This document shows, one piece after another, positions 16,796 to 25,306 of a DNA stretch of 64,000 nt. The stretch lies in the NCBI GenBank assembly GCA_965277495.1, contig OZ255824.1, positions 1,736,001 to 1,800,000 on the forward strand, in the 5' to 3' direction. Positions within the stretch are counted from its first letter, which is position 1, and each line of letters begins with the position of its first letter. The notes beneath the pieces are model-generated. The model was not told the DNA's origin, ran no database searches, and was given only the letters and a program-made list of their open reading frames with translations. Origin of the DNA: CAHJXG01 sp965277495 (GTDB lineage Bacteria; Pseudomonadota; Alphaproteobacteria; Acetobacterales; Acetobacteraceae). Position numbers and translations under genes: made by a program.

Positions 16796-18085
16796 ATGCT
16801 CAAATCCCTCCTACTCGCTCTCACCCTCATGGCCGCAGTGCCCGCCCGGGCCGAGTCGCCGCCCACGGCGCCCACCGATCCCCTCCCCCGCGCCCGGCCC
16901 GAGGACGCCGGCATGTCGCCCGAGCGCCTCGCCCGCATCGGCGAAGTCCTGCGCGCCGACATCGACGCCGGCAAGCTGCCGGGCGCCGTCATCGCCGTCG
17001 CCCGCGATGGCAAGCTGGTGATGTTCCAGGCCTATGGCTTCCGCGACCAGGCCGCCGGCACGCCCATGACCACCGACACGATCTTCAACATCGCATCCAT
17101 GACCAAGCCGATGACGGTCGTCGCCGCGCTCAATCTCGAAGAACATGGCAAGCTGCTGATCGACGATCCCGTCGCCAAGTACCTGCCCGCCTTTCGCGAC
17201 ATGAAGGTCGCCACGCTGGACCCGTCCGGCGCCGCCATCACCGGCACGGTGCCCGCCGCCCGTCCGATCACCATCCGCGACCTGATGACCCACACCTCCG
17301 GCCTCATCTATGGCGGACGCGGCGCGACGGCGGTCCACAAGCTCTATCCCGCCGGCAGCGCCGCCGCCGCTGAACAACTGACCGGCCCCGAGTTCCTCGC
17401 CAAGCTCGCCAGCCTGCCGCTGTTGAACCAGCCCGGCGCGGTCTGGGACTACGGCTTCGGCCTGGACGTGACGGGCCTGATCGTCGAAGCGCTGACGGAA
17501 CAGAGCCTCGGCGCCAACCTCGACGCAATTCTGTTCAAGCCGCTCGGCATGGCCGACACGGGCTTCGTCATCCCAGCCGCCAACGTCGCCCGCTACGCCC
17601 GCACCTTGCCAACCGACCCGGAGACCGGGCAGCCGCAAACCGTCGGGCCGAACGCCCTGCAACCCACGAACTTCGAGTGCGGCGGCGGCTGCGCCGTGTC
17701 GACCGCCGGTGACTACATGCGGTTCGCCACCATGCTGCTGAACCACGGCGAGTATAACGGCGCCCGCATCCTGGGCCGCAAAACCGTCGAGTACATGACC
17801 GCGAACCAACTGGGGCCGCAGGTCCGCAACCTGATCGGCAACGCCGACCCGACGCGGGCCGATTTTGGCTTCGGCCTCGGCCTCGCGGTCCGCATCACGC
17901 CGGGGATCGTCCACTCATTGGGCTCGGTCGGCGAGTTCTCCTGGCCCGGCGCCAGCGGCACCAACTGGTGGGTCGACCCGCACGAACGCCTGGCCGTCGT
18001 GTTCATGGCCCACACCCCCGGCCCGGCGCGCTGGCACTACCGCGAGCTGATCAGCGCCCTCGTCTATCAGGCCATCATTGACTGA
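16796..18085 (+). CDS. Exported serine hydrolase, class C beta-lactamase/EstB-like
   Basis: A 429-residue protein with a Sec signal peptide (LKSLLLALTLMAAVPARA). The nucleophile motif SxxK is SMTK within FNIASMTKPMT. The second motif is the Tyr of WDYGFGLDVTG. The third box resembles the esterase form (FSWPGASGTNWWVDP) rather than the KTG of true beta-lactamases. It is more likely a periplasmic esterase or peptidase-like hydrolase than a resistance enzyme. Its 3' end overlaps the convergent alpha/beta hydrolase by 11 bases. Confidence 0.88.
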   Translation: MLKSLLLALTLMAAVPARAESPPTAPTDPLPRARPEDAGMSPERLARIGEVLRADIDAGKLPGAVIAVARDGKLVMFQAYGFRDQAAGTPMTTDTIFNIASMTKPMTVVAALNLEEHGKLLIDDPVAKYLPAFRDMKVATLDPSGAAITGTVPAARPITIRDLMTHTSGLIYGGRGATAVHKLYPAGSAAAAEQLTGPEFLAKLASLPLLNQPGAVWDYGFGLDVTGLIVEALTEQSLGANLDAILFKPLGMADTGFVIPAANVARYARTLPTDPETGQPQTVGPNALQPTNFECGGGCAVSTAGDYMRFATMLLNHGEYNGARILGRKTVEYMTANQLGPQVRNLIGNADPTRADFGFGLGLAVRITPGIVHSLGSVGEFSWPGASGTNWWVDPHERLAVVFMAHTPGPARWHYRELISALVYQAIID

Positions 18086-18959
18086 ACAGGCTCAGCACCG
18101 CCAACGCGAACGAACCCGGCGCCTCCTGCGGCAGATTGTGCCCGACGCCCGGCACGAGCTGGCGCACATAAGCACCCGTGAAATGCCGGGCGGCCTGCTC
18201 CGACTCGCGTGCGGGCCCGACGCCGTCGTCCTCGCCGTGCAGCACCACCGTCGGCACGCTGATGGCTGGCTGCTGCGCCAGGCGCTGCTCGATCGGCTCC
18301 AGCGCCGGGTCGCCGGGCGCGTAGCCGAAGCGATGACGGTAGGACTGCACCGTCACGTCAACGAAATCCGGGTTGTCGAACGACGGCGCCGTCCGCTCGA
18401 ACGTCGCATCGTCGAACGCCCAGCTCGGCGACCACAGCCGCCATAACAGCCGGCATAACGCCCGGCGGTTGGCCGTGAGCCCGGCCCGACCGCGCTCCCC
18501 ATGGAAGTAGTACTGATACCAATTCCGACGCTCCTGCTCGGGATCGGCGGGCACCACGGAACGCGCAATGTCCTGAATGTTGTAGCCGCCCACCGAAACC
18601 AGGCCCCGCACCCGCTCCGGCCACAACGCCGCCACGACGCAGGCGGCGCGCCCGCCCCAGTCATATCCGGCGAGCACCGCGGATGGCAGCGCCAACGCGT
18701 CCATCAACGCCAGTGCGTCGGCCCCCAGCGCCGCCTGCTCGCCGGACCGCGGCGTCGCATCCGACAGGAACTGCGTCGGCCCGAAGCCGCGCAGATAGGG
18801 CGCGATCACCCGGTGCCCGGCCTGCGCCAACGTGGGAACCACGCCGTCGAAGGCACGGACGTCATAGGGCCATCCATGCAGCAGCAACACCGGCGGGCCG
18901 TCGGGCGGCCCCGACTCTTCATAGGCGATCTGCAGGGTAGGAGTGGCGATCATCTTCAT
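18075..18959 (-). CDS. Alpha/beta hydrolase, epoxide hydrolase/dehalogenase branch
   Basis: An alpha/beta-fold enzyme of about 294 residues with an oxyanion-hole HGWP segment (VLLLHGWPYDVRAFDGV), a nucleophile elbow AGYDWGG carrying Asp, and a terminal His in VPGVGHNLPQEAP. An Asp nucleophile points to epoxide hydrolase or haloacid/haloalkane dehalogenase chemistry instead of esterase. The frame extends upstream to 19055. The ATG at 18959 (MKMIATPTLQIAYEE) fits relatives best. A longer product from 18998 would begin with a hydrophobic stretch. Confidence 0.85.
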   Translation of the reverse strand: MKMIATPTLQIAYEESGPPDGPPVLLLHGWPYDVRAFDGVVPTLAQAGHRVIAPYLRGFGPTQFLSDATPRSGEQAALGADALALMDALALPSAVLAGYDWGGRAACVVAALWPERVRGLVSVGGYNIQDIARSVVPADPEQERRNWYQYYFHGERGRAGLTANRRALCRLLWRLWSPSWAFDDATFERTAPSFDNPDFVDVTVQSYRHRFGYAPGDPALEPIEQRLAQQPAISVPTVVLHGEDDGVGPARESEQAARHFTGAYVRQLVPGVGHNLPQEAPGSFALAVLSLFSQ

Positions 18960-19092
18960 CATGGCCACGACAACAAGCCAGGGCATAAAATGTTTCATTC
19001 CCAGCGCGCCTGACCAATCTTCCAGCCTGGAAGGCAGCGCCATCATTGCTCGCAAACGCCTAATCTGAATGCACGTGCCTATTTTTTAAGCG

Positions 19093-19106
19093 ACAGACCG
19101 GTCAGT
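19093..19106. promoter_or_regulatory. TetR-type palindrome between divergent genes
   Basis: ACAGACCGGTCAGT contains the perfect 8-bp core GACCGGTC, and 12 of 14 positions are symmetric. It lies between the leftward alpha/beta hydrolase and the rightward cyanate operon and could serve either. No regulator gene is adjacent. Confidence 0.4.
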
Positions 19107-19180
19107 GCATCCCGCAAAACTCATGAACCCCGCTATGGCACGTGTATTGCTGACCCAGGCTCATCAACGGGAACGCTGCA

Positions 19181-20503
19181 TTGAACAATAGCCGCATGAC
19201 TTGCCGCTGCGGCGGCACGCACCTGAGCTGCGACGGCGCCGAGGCGCTCGGCGCCGCAGCGGTGCGCGTGGCAGCCGAACGCGCTGCTTTCGGCGGCGAG
19301 ACCGGACGCCGCCGGGTCATTCGGGCGCTGGGCGCCGGCGTGGTGGCCGCGGCCATGGACCAGGCGTTCCCGATCCTCCGCGCCCAGGACGCCATGGCCC
19401 AGGCGGTTGCACAGCCGGGGGCCGCGCCGGAGAAGAAGGGCCTTAAGGTCGGCTTCATCGGCATCACCTGCGCCACGCCGATCATCATGGCGGCGCCGAT
19501 GGGCTTCTATGCCCGCAACGGCCTGGACGTGGAGGTCGTGCGCACCGCCGGATGGGCCGTCATCCGCGATAAATCGTTCAACGGCGAATACGACGCGGCG
19601 CATATGCTGAGCCCGATGCCGCTGGCGATCTCGATGGGCGTCGGATCGAACCCGATCCCCTGGAGCGTGGCGGCGATCGAGAACATCAACGGCCAGGCCA
19701 TCACCCTGGCGAACAAGCATAAGGAACGCCGCGACCCGAAGGACTGGAAGGGCTTCAAGCTCGGCATCCCGTTTGACTATTCGATGCATGCGTATTTGCT
19801 GCGCTACTACTTGGCCGAGGCCGGGCTCGACCCCGACCGTGACGTGCAGCTCCGCGTTATTGCGCCGCCGGAGATGGTGGCGAACCTGCGGGCGGAGAAC
19901 ATCGACGGCTTCCTCGGCCCGGACCCGTTCAACCAGCGCGCGGTCTACGACGGCGTCGGCTTCATCCATGTGCTCACGCGCGAGCTGTGGGACGGGCATC
20001 CCTGCTGCGCCTTCGCCGTGCCGCGCAAGCTGGTGACGGAGGCGCCGAACACCTACCAGGCGCTGCTGCGGTCGGTGATCGAGGCGACGGCGCACGCCAA
20101 CAAGGCGGAGAACCGCAAGGAGATCGCGGGCGTGATCGCCGGGCAGAACTACCTGAACCAGCCGGTGACGGTGGTGGAGCAGGCACTGACCGGCACCTAT
20201 GCCGACGGGCTTGGCGGGGTGAAGCGGGTGCCGGACCGGGTGAGCTTCGAGCCGTTCCCCTATCAGAGCATGGCGCTGTGGATCATGACGCAGATGAAGC
20301 GCTGGGGTCAGGTCAAGGGCGACGTGCAATGGCGCGACGTGGCGGAGCAGGTCTATCTCGCGGCCGGCGCCGGGGCCAAGATGCGCGAGCTCGGCCTGAC
20401 GGTGCCCGCCAGCGCCTATAAATCGCACACCATCATGGGCAAGACGTTCGACCCGGACGATCCCGACGGCTATGTCGCGAGCTTCCCGATCCGGCGGAGC
20501 TGA
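19181..20503 (+). CDS. Cyanate/nitrate-type ABC transporter substrate-binding protein (NrtA/CmpA family)
   Basis: A 440-residue NrtA-like binding protein, first gene of a four-gene operon ending in cyanase, so cyanate is the likely ligand. It has an unusual N-terminal Cys cluster (TCRCGGTHLSC), then a twin-arginine-like export signal (GRRRVIRALGAGVVAAA near residue 43). The family core follows (LKVGFIGITCATPIIMAAPMG, FNGEYDAAHMLSPMPLA). The TTG at 19181 has GGGA eight bases upstream, and an ATG at 19196 is the alternative. The stop shares one base with the permease start. Confidence 0.85.
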   Translation: MNNSRMTCRCGGTHLSCDGAEALGAAAVRVAAERAAFGGETGRRRVIRALGAGVVAAAMDQAFPILRAQDAMAQAVAQPGAAPEKKGLKVGFIGITCATPIIMAAPMGFYARNGLDVEVVRTAGWAVIRDKSFNGEYDAAHMLSPMPLAISMGVGSNPIPWSVAAIENINGQAITLANKHKERRDPKDWKGFKLGIPFDYSMHAYLLRYYLAEAGLDPDRDVQLRVIAPPEMVANLRAENIDGFLGPDPFNQRAVYDGVGFIHVLTRELWDGHPCCAFAVPRKLVTEAPNTYQALLRSVIEATAHANKAENRKEIAGVIAGQNYLNQPVTVVEQALTGTYADGLGGVKRVPDRVSFEPFPYQSMALWIMTQMKRWGQVKGDVQWRDVAEQVYLAAGAGAKMRELGLTVPASAYKSHTIMGKTFDPDDPDGYVASFPIRRS

Positions 20504-21342
20504 TGGCGCTGCGCATCCGCTCCATGCTGCTGCTGCTGGCGATCCTGGTCGTCTCGCTGGGCGCGTGGCAGATCGCGGCGACGCCCGGCGCCGCCATTGG
20601 CCCGGCGCTCGACCCCGAATACGCCAAGCTGCTCGGCGCCGCCGCACAACAGGGCCAGCAGACGCCGATGCCGCGCCCGTCCGACATCGCGGCGCGTGCC
20701 TGGCACCACCTGCGCGACCCGTTCTACATTCATGGCGCCAACGACCAGGGCCTCGGCATCCAGCTCGGCTGGTCGCTGCTGCGGGTGCTGACCGGCTTCG
20801 GCCTGGCGGCGCTGGTCGCGATCCCGCTCGGCTTCATGATCGGCATGAGCACGGTGCTGCACGGCGCGCTCGACCCGATCATCCAGGTGCTGCGGCCCGT
20901 GAGCCCGCTCGCCTGGATGCCGCTCGCGCTGTATACCATCCGGGACAGCGGCACCTCCGCGATCTTCGTCATCTTCATCTGCGCCATCTGGCCGATGCTG
21001 CTGAACACCTCGTTCGGCGTCGCCTCGGTTCGGCGCGAGTGGCTGAACGTGGCACGCACGCTGGAAGCCGGGCCGTGGCGCACCGCATTCACCGTCATCC
21101 TGCCCGCCGCCGCCCCCACCATCATGACCGGCGCGCGCATCAGCATCGGCATCGCCTGGCTGGTGATCGTCGCGGCCGAGATGCTCGTGGGCGGCACCGG
21201 CATCGGCTACTTCGTCTGGAACCAGTGGAACAACCTCGCCATCGCCGACATCGTGGTGGCGATCCTGGTGATCGGGGTGGTCGGCATGGCGCTGGACCAG
21301 TTGCTCGGGCGCGCCGCACGCGCCGTTGCGTGGCGGGAATAG
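20503..21342 (+). CDS. ABC transporter permease, NrtB/CynB type
   Basis: A 279-residue inner-membrane permease with an N-terminal helix, a periplasmic segment and five or so further helices. The cytoplasmic EAA loop contacting the ATPase is visible as NVARTLEAGPWRTAFTVILP. The close relation to nitrate, bicarbonate and cyanate permeases, and one-base overlap with the binding protein, tie it to the same importer. It starts at the ATG of TGATG. Confidence 0.9.
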   Translation: MALRIRSMLLLLAILVVSLGAWQIAATPGAAIGPALDPEYAKLLGAAAQQGQQTPMPRPSDIAARAWHHLRDPFYIHGANDQGLGIQLGWSLLRVLTGFGLAALVAIPLGFMIGMSTVLHGALDPIIQVLRPVSPLAWMPLALYTIRDSGTSAIFVIFICAIWPMLLNTSFGVASVRREWLNVARTLEAGPWRTAFTVILPAAAPTIMTGARISIGIAWLVIVAAEMLVGGTGIGYFVWNQWNNLAIADIVVAILVIGVVGMALDQLLGRAARAVAWRE

Positions 21343-21346
21343 GGCC

Positions 21347-22204
21347 TTGCCGCGCGCCTGGCTGAGCGTCGAGGGCATTTCCCGCCGCTATGACGGACGC
21401 CCGGTGTTCCGCGACGTCTGGTTCGGCGTCGAGCGTGGCGAGTTCGTGGCGCTGATCGGCCATTCCGGCTGCGGCAAGACGACGATCCTGAACATCCTGG
21501 CCGGGCTGGAGGCGCCGGACGGCGGCGTGATGGTGATGGACGGGCGCGAAATCTCCGGCCCGGCGCTCGACCGCGCCGTCATCTTCCAGTCGCATGCGCT
21601 GCTGCCCTGGCTGACGGCGCTGGGCAACGTCGCCTTCGCCGTCCGCAGCCGGCACCGGGATTGGCCGCGCGCCAAGGTGCAGGACCACGCCCGCCGCGTG
21701 CTGGACCTGGTGGGCCTGTCCGATGCGGCGCTGCGCAAGCCGGCGGAACTGTCGGGCGGCATGAAGCAGCGCGTCGGCATCGCCCGCGCCTTGGCGATCG
21801 AGCCGTCATTGCTGCTGATGGACGAGCCGTTCAGCGCGCTCGACGCCCTCACCCGCGGGACGCTGCAGGACGAGGTGCTGCGCCTGGTTTCTGACGCCGG
21901 GCAGACCGCGTTCATGATCACGCACGACGTCGACGAGGCGATCCTGCTGGCCGACCGCATCCTGTTGATGACCAACGGACCCGATGCGCGGGTGGCGGAG
22001 GTGGTGGTCAACACCCTGCCTCGCCCGCGCGACCGGCAGACCATCCACCGCACGCCGGGCCACTATGCGATGCGCAACCACATCGTCGATTTCCTGGTCA
22101 CGCGCTCCCGCACCCTGGCCGGCGCGCGGCCCGACGGATGGGACGGACGGCATGTGCCGGAGGTGCGGCCCGCCGCTTCTATAACCAAGGAGACGATCAA
22201 TTGA
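21347..22204 (+). CDS. ABC transporter ATP-binding protein, NrtD/CynD type
   Basis: The 285-residue ATPase energises the importer. Walker A is GHSGCGKTT, the signature is LSGGMKQR, Walker B is LLLMDEP and the switch His is in MITHDVDEA. I prefer the TTG at 21347, which follows GGCGGGA at about nine bases and lies four bases after the permease stop. A TTG at 21326 would overlap the permease. The stop codon overlaps the TTG start of cyanase. Confidence 0.9.
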   Translation: MPRAWLSVEGISRRYDGRPVFRDVWFGVERGEFVALIGHSGCGKTTILNILAGLEAPDGGVMVMDGREISGPALDRAVIFQSHALLPWLTALGNVAFAVRSRHRDWPRAKVQDHARRVLDLVGLSDAALRKPAELSGGMKQRVGIARALAIEPSLLLMDEPFSALDALTRGTLQDEVLRLVSDAGQTAFMITHDVDEAILLADRILLMTNGPDARVAEVVVNTLPRPRDRQTIHRTPGHYAMRNHIVDFLVTRSRTLAGARPDGWDGRHVPEVRPAASITKETIN

Positions 22205-22650
22205 ACGACGCCAAGACCGCCCTGGGCTTGAAGATCCGCGGCATCAAGAAGCAGAAGGGCTGGACCTGGGCCGAGGTCGCGGGAAAGCTCGGCCACGCCC
22301 CGGTGTGGGTCTGCGCGGCCTGTTTGGGCCAGATGAGCATGACGCCGGAAACCGCGGAGAAAGCCGCCGTGCTGTTCGGCCTGTCCGAGGAGGAGACGGC
22401 GTTGCTGGCCGAGGCGCCGTATCGCGGATCATTGCCGACGGCGGTGCCGACCGATCCGCTGATCTACCGGTTTTATGAGTTGATCCAGGTCTATGGCACG
22501 ACGTGGAAGGACATGATCCACGAGGAGTTCGGCGACGGCATCATGAGCGCGATCGACTTCGACATGACGCTCGAGCGCCAGCCGGACCAGAAGGGCGACC
22601 GGGTGAAGATGACGATGTCGGGCAAGTTCCTGCCGTATAAGCGGTATTGA
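22201..22650 (+). CDS. cynS: Cyanate hydratase (cyanase)
   Basis: Cyanase converts cyanate and bicarbonate to ammonia and carbon dioxide, both detoxifying cyanate and releasing nitrogen. The protein has 149 residues. Catalytic Arg90, Glu93 and Ser116 occur in PLIYRFYEL and GIMSAID, with the same spacing as Arg96, Glu99 and Ser122 of E. coli CynS. The start is a TTG overlapping the ATPase stop (TTGA), preceded by a strong AAGGAGA site seven bases upstream. The transporter genes directly before it imply uptake-coupled hydrolysis. No carbonic anhydrase (CynT) or CynR is adjacent. Confidence 0.97.
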   Translation: MNDAKTALGLKIRGIKKQKGWTWAEVAGKLGHAPVWVCAACLGQMSMTPETAEKAAVLFGLSEEETALLAEAPYRGSLPTAVPTDPLIYRFYELIQVYGTTWKDMIHEEFGDGIMSAIDFDMTLERQPDQKGDRVKMTMSGKFLPYKRY

Positions 22651-22655
22651 AGGCG

Positions 22656-22671
22656 GCGCCAGTCCTGGCGC
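22656..22671 (+). terminator. Hairpin at the end of the cyanate operon
   Basis: GCGCCA-GTCC-TGGCGC begins five bases after the cynS stop. The six-base GC-rich stem is stable, but no T-run follows, so it may protect the 3' end or act with Rho. Confidence 0.4.
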
Positions 22672-22762
22672 GATGAGACCCCGAGACGGCAGCGCTGCAT
22701 TATCCTGTTCTTAATGACAATATGCGACGGTGGTGCTCTCACTCATCGAGTTGAAGCGCACC

Positions 22763-25273
22763 ATGCACATTTCGTTTCTGCACCGCCTTCGGACTGTGCT
22801 GCGTCGGCCAGGCGGACCCGGCCGCCTGGCCTCGTTCGGCTTGCTCGCTGTGCTGGTGGTCCTTCCCGGTTTTGCGATGTGGGGCGCGACATCGGTGTAT
22901 CGGACGGGTATCGCCGTCAGGCACGCCACAGAGTTGAGCGACGCCTTCGAGGCAGCGCGCTATCACGTAGGAGCGGAGGAGTCGCTCGAACGCAAATACC
23001 GCCTGGAGCCTGGCGAAGAGGTGCGAGGCAATCACCGCTCGGCAGCGATCGCCATGGTTGCCGCCTTGCAGCGGGCTCGCACGCTCGGCATGCCCGGCGA
23101 CCGCCTGTTGGTCGATGACGTGCTAGCCCGGCATGAACAGTACCTCCAGGGAATTAGCCGCATGTTCGCGGCAGTCGATGCCGGCGACGTAGAAACCACC
23201 AACGCCATAGACAAGGGCGAGACAGATCCGGTCTTTGACCGGGTCGAGACCCAGGTCGATGCAGCGGCTGAACGACATCGGATCGATGCCGCCGAGCACT
23301 TGGCTGCCCTCGCCGCCGTCCAGCGGAGCGTGCTGATCGCCACGCCGGCCGTCTTCGCCCTCAGTGTGGGTCTGGTGGCCTTCTTCTGGAGGGTGCTGCG
23401 CGCCTCGCAGCGCCGGGCGGAAGAGGCCGTCCGGCGCGAGGGGTCCGCCACCCGCTCCAGCGAGCGGCGTTTCCGCGGCCTCGTGCAGAACGCATCGGAC
23501 TTGATCCTGATCTGCGCGGCGCCGGGCACCATCACCTATCAAAGCCCCGCTGCAGAGACTGCCTGGGGCTTTCCGGACGCTGCGCTGATTGGCGAGGCGG
23601 TCATGGCACTGACCTACTCTGACGATCAACCGGCGTTGCGGGAACTCTGGGACCAGCTACGGCAAGCCTCGCCGTCGGCCATCGAAGGCGCGACCAGGAC
23701 GACCGAGCTGCGGCTGCGCGATGGCGCCGGCGCCTGGCGTCATGCCGAGCTGATCGCGACCAACCTGCTGCATGATGCGGCCGTGCAGGGCATCGTCGTG
23801 ACGGTGCGTGACACCAACGAGCGCAAAGCCTTCGAACAGCAGTTGACGCAACAGGCGTTCTTCGATGCGCTGACCGGCCTGCCCAACCGCGTATTGCTGC
23901 TGGACCGCCTCAAGCAAGCGCTGGTCCGCGCGGGCCGGCGCAAGGATGCCGTCGGGCTGTTGTTCATCGACGTGGACAATTTCAAGCTGATCAACGACAG
24001 CCTCGGCCACCACGTCGGCGACAAGCTGCTGAAGGAGGCGGCGGCACGCCTGCAAAGCTGCGTCCGCGCCCAGGACACTGTCGCCCGCCTGAGCGGGGAC
24101 GAGTTCGTGGTGGTGCTCGAGCTGTTGGCCGGGGAGGACGACGCCCTGCCGGTTGCGAAGGCCATCGCGCATCAGTTCAGCCGGCCGTTCAAGCTCGAGG
24201 AGCGCGAGCTCATCATCACCTCCAGCATCGGGATCGCCCTGAGCGACGCCGGCCAGGAGAACGCCGACAGCCTCATGCGCAACGCCGATCTGGCGATGTA
24301 CCGCGCCAAGAGCGACGGGCGGGCACGCTACGTGCTGTTTGATCCGAGCATGCACACTGACACGCTCGCCCGGCTTGAGCTGGAAGGCGACCTGCGCCGC
24401 GCGCTCGAGCATGGCGAGCTGCGGGTTCACTACCAGCCGATCATGACGATGGACACAGGCAAGCTGAGCGAGGTCGAGGCACTGGTCCGCTGGCAGCACC
24501 CCACGCGCGGCTTGGTGGCGCCCGCCGACTTCATCCCGCTGGCCGAAGAGACAGGGCTGATCATCCCGCTCGGCCAATGGGTGCTCGAAGAGGCCTGCCG
24601 CCAGGTTGCAGCCTGGCACAAGCAATTCCCTTCCGAGCCGCCGCTCACGCTCAGCGTCAACCTCTCGCCACGCCAGTTCCAAAAGCCGTTCCTGGTTGCC
24701 GACATAGCCGCAGCCTTGCACGAGTCCGGCTTGCCCGCCCGCTGCCTCAAGCTGGAGATTACCGAGGGTGTCCTCATGCGCGACGTCGAGGCCACCATCC
24801 GTACTCTCTGGGAGCTGAAGAACCTTGGCCTGCAGATTGCCATCGACGATTTCGGCACCGGTTACTCGTCGCTGGCGTACCTCAAGCGGCTGCCGCTCGA
24901 CGTGCTCAAGATAGACCGTTCGTTCGTCAGCGGCATCGGTCAGAATCAGGAGGACACCGCCATCGTGCGTGCGATCATGGCGCTGGCCAGCGCGCTGAAC
25001 CTGAAGGTCACCGGCGAAGGCATCGAGACGGTCGAGCAGGCTGCCTTGCTGGGCGAATGGGGATGTGATCGCGGCCAAGGCTACCTGTTCAGCAAGCCGA
25101 TAGACAATCAAGCGACAAGCGCATTGCTGCAGGTGGCGGCGGAGGATGATTTTCGCTTCGGCTTTGAGCGTCGCAGGACCAGTGATACCGCTGGACTATC
25201 GATGGAGGAACTTCATCGCGCCAGATCCGCGATCCACTCACCCGCCATTGGCAGCCCAGTCGAAACGCCGTGA
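22763..25273 (+). CDS. Membrane PAS-GGDEF-EAL cyclic-di-GMP protein
   Basis: An 836-residue inner-membrane signalling protein. Two helices (about residues 22-44 and 189-211) frame a periplasmic sensor region, followed by a PAS domain (about 235-350), a diguanylate cyclase domain and an EAL domain. The cyclase signature is SGDEF at residue 444 instead of GGDEF, with an intact inhibitory site RAQD at 435-438. The EAL motif (EVEALVRW, Glu572) and DDFGTGYSS, KIDRSF and GEGIET are intact, so phosphodiesterase activity is likely and cyclase activity possible. The ATG at 22763 is preferred over a GTG at 22730. Confidence 0.92.
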   Translation: MHISFLHRLRTVLRRPGGPGRLASFGLLAVLVVLPGFAMWGATSVYRTGIAVRHATELSDAFEAARYHVGAEESLERKYRLEPGEEVRGNHRSAAIAMVAALQRARTLGMPGDRLLVDDVLARHEQYLQGISRMFAAVDAGDVETTNAIDKGETDPVFDRVETQVDAAAERHRIDAAEHLAALAAVQRSVLIATPAVFALSVGLVAFFWRVLRASQRRAEEAVRREGSATRSSERRFRGLVQNASDLILICAAPGTITYQSPAAETAWGFPDAALIGEAVMALTYSDDQPALRELWDQLRQASPSAIEGATRTTELRLRDGAGAWRHAELIATNLLHDAAVQGIVVTVRDTNERKAFEQQLTQQAFFDALTGLPNRVLLLDRLKQALVRAGRRKDAVGLLFIDVDNFKLINDSLGHHVGDKLLKEAAARLQSCVRAQDTVARLSGDEFVVVLELLAGEDDALPVAKAIAHQFSRPFKLEERELIITSSIGIALSDAGQENADSLMRNADLAMYRAKSDGRARYVLFDPSMHTDTLARLELEGDLRRALEHGELRVHYQPIMTMDTGKLSEVEALVRWQHPTRGLVAPADFIPLAEETGLIIPLGQWVLEEACRQVAAWHKQFPSEPPLTLSVNLSPRQFQKPFLVADIAAALHESGLPARCLKLEITEGVLMRDVEATIRTLWELKNLGLQIAIDDFGTGYSSLAYLKRLPLDVLKIDRSFVSGIGQNQEDTAIVRAIMALASALNLKVTGEGIETVEQAALLGEWGCDRGQGYLFSKPIDNQATSALLQVAAEDDFRFGFERRRTSDTAGLSMEELHRARSAIHSPAIGSPVETP

Positions 25274-25306
25274 CCTGGACCGGCTCCGTAAACGGAGCGC
25301 ACCCAT

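Noticed and set aside
16796..18085. Calling the serine hydrolase an AmpC antibiotic-resistance gene
   Set aside because: The KTG box of true class C enzymes is absent and the third motif is of esterase type.
22760..25273. Calling the GGDEF domain inactive
   Set aside because: SGDEF is a mild change and the RxxD site is intact, so inactivity cannot be concluded.
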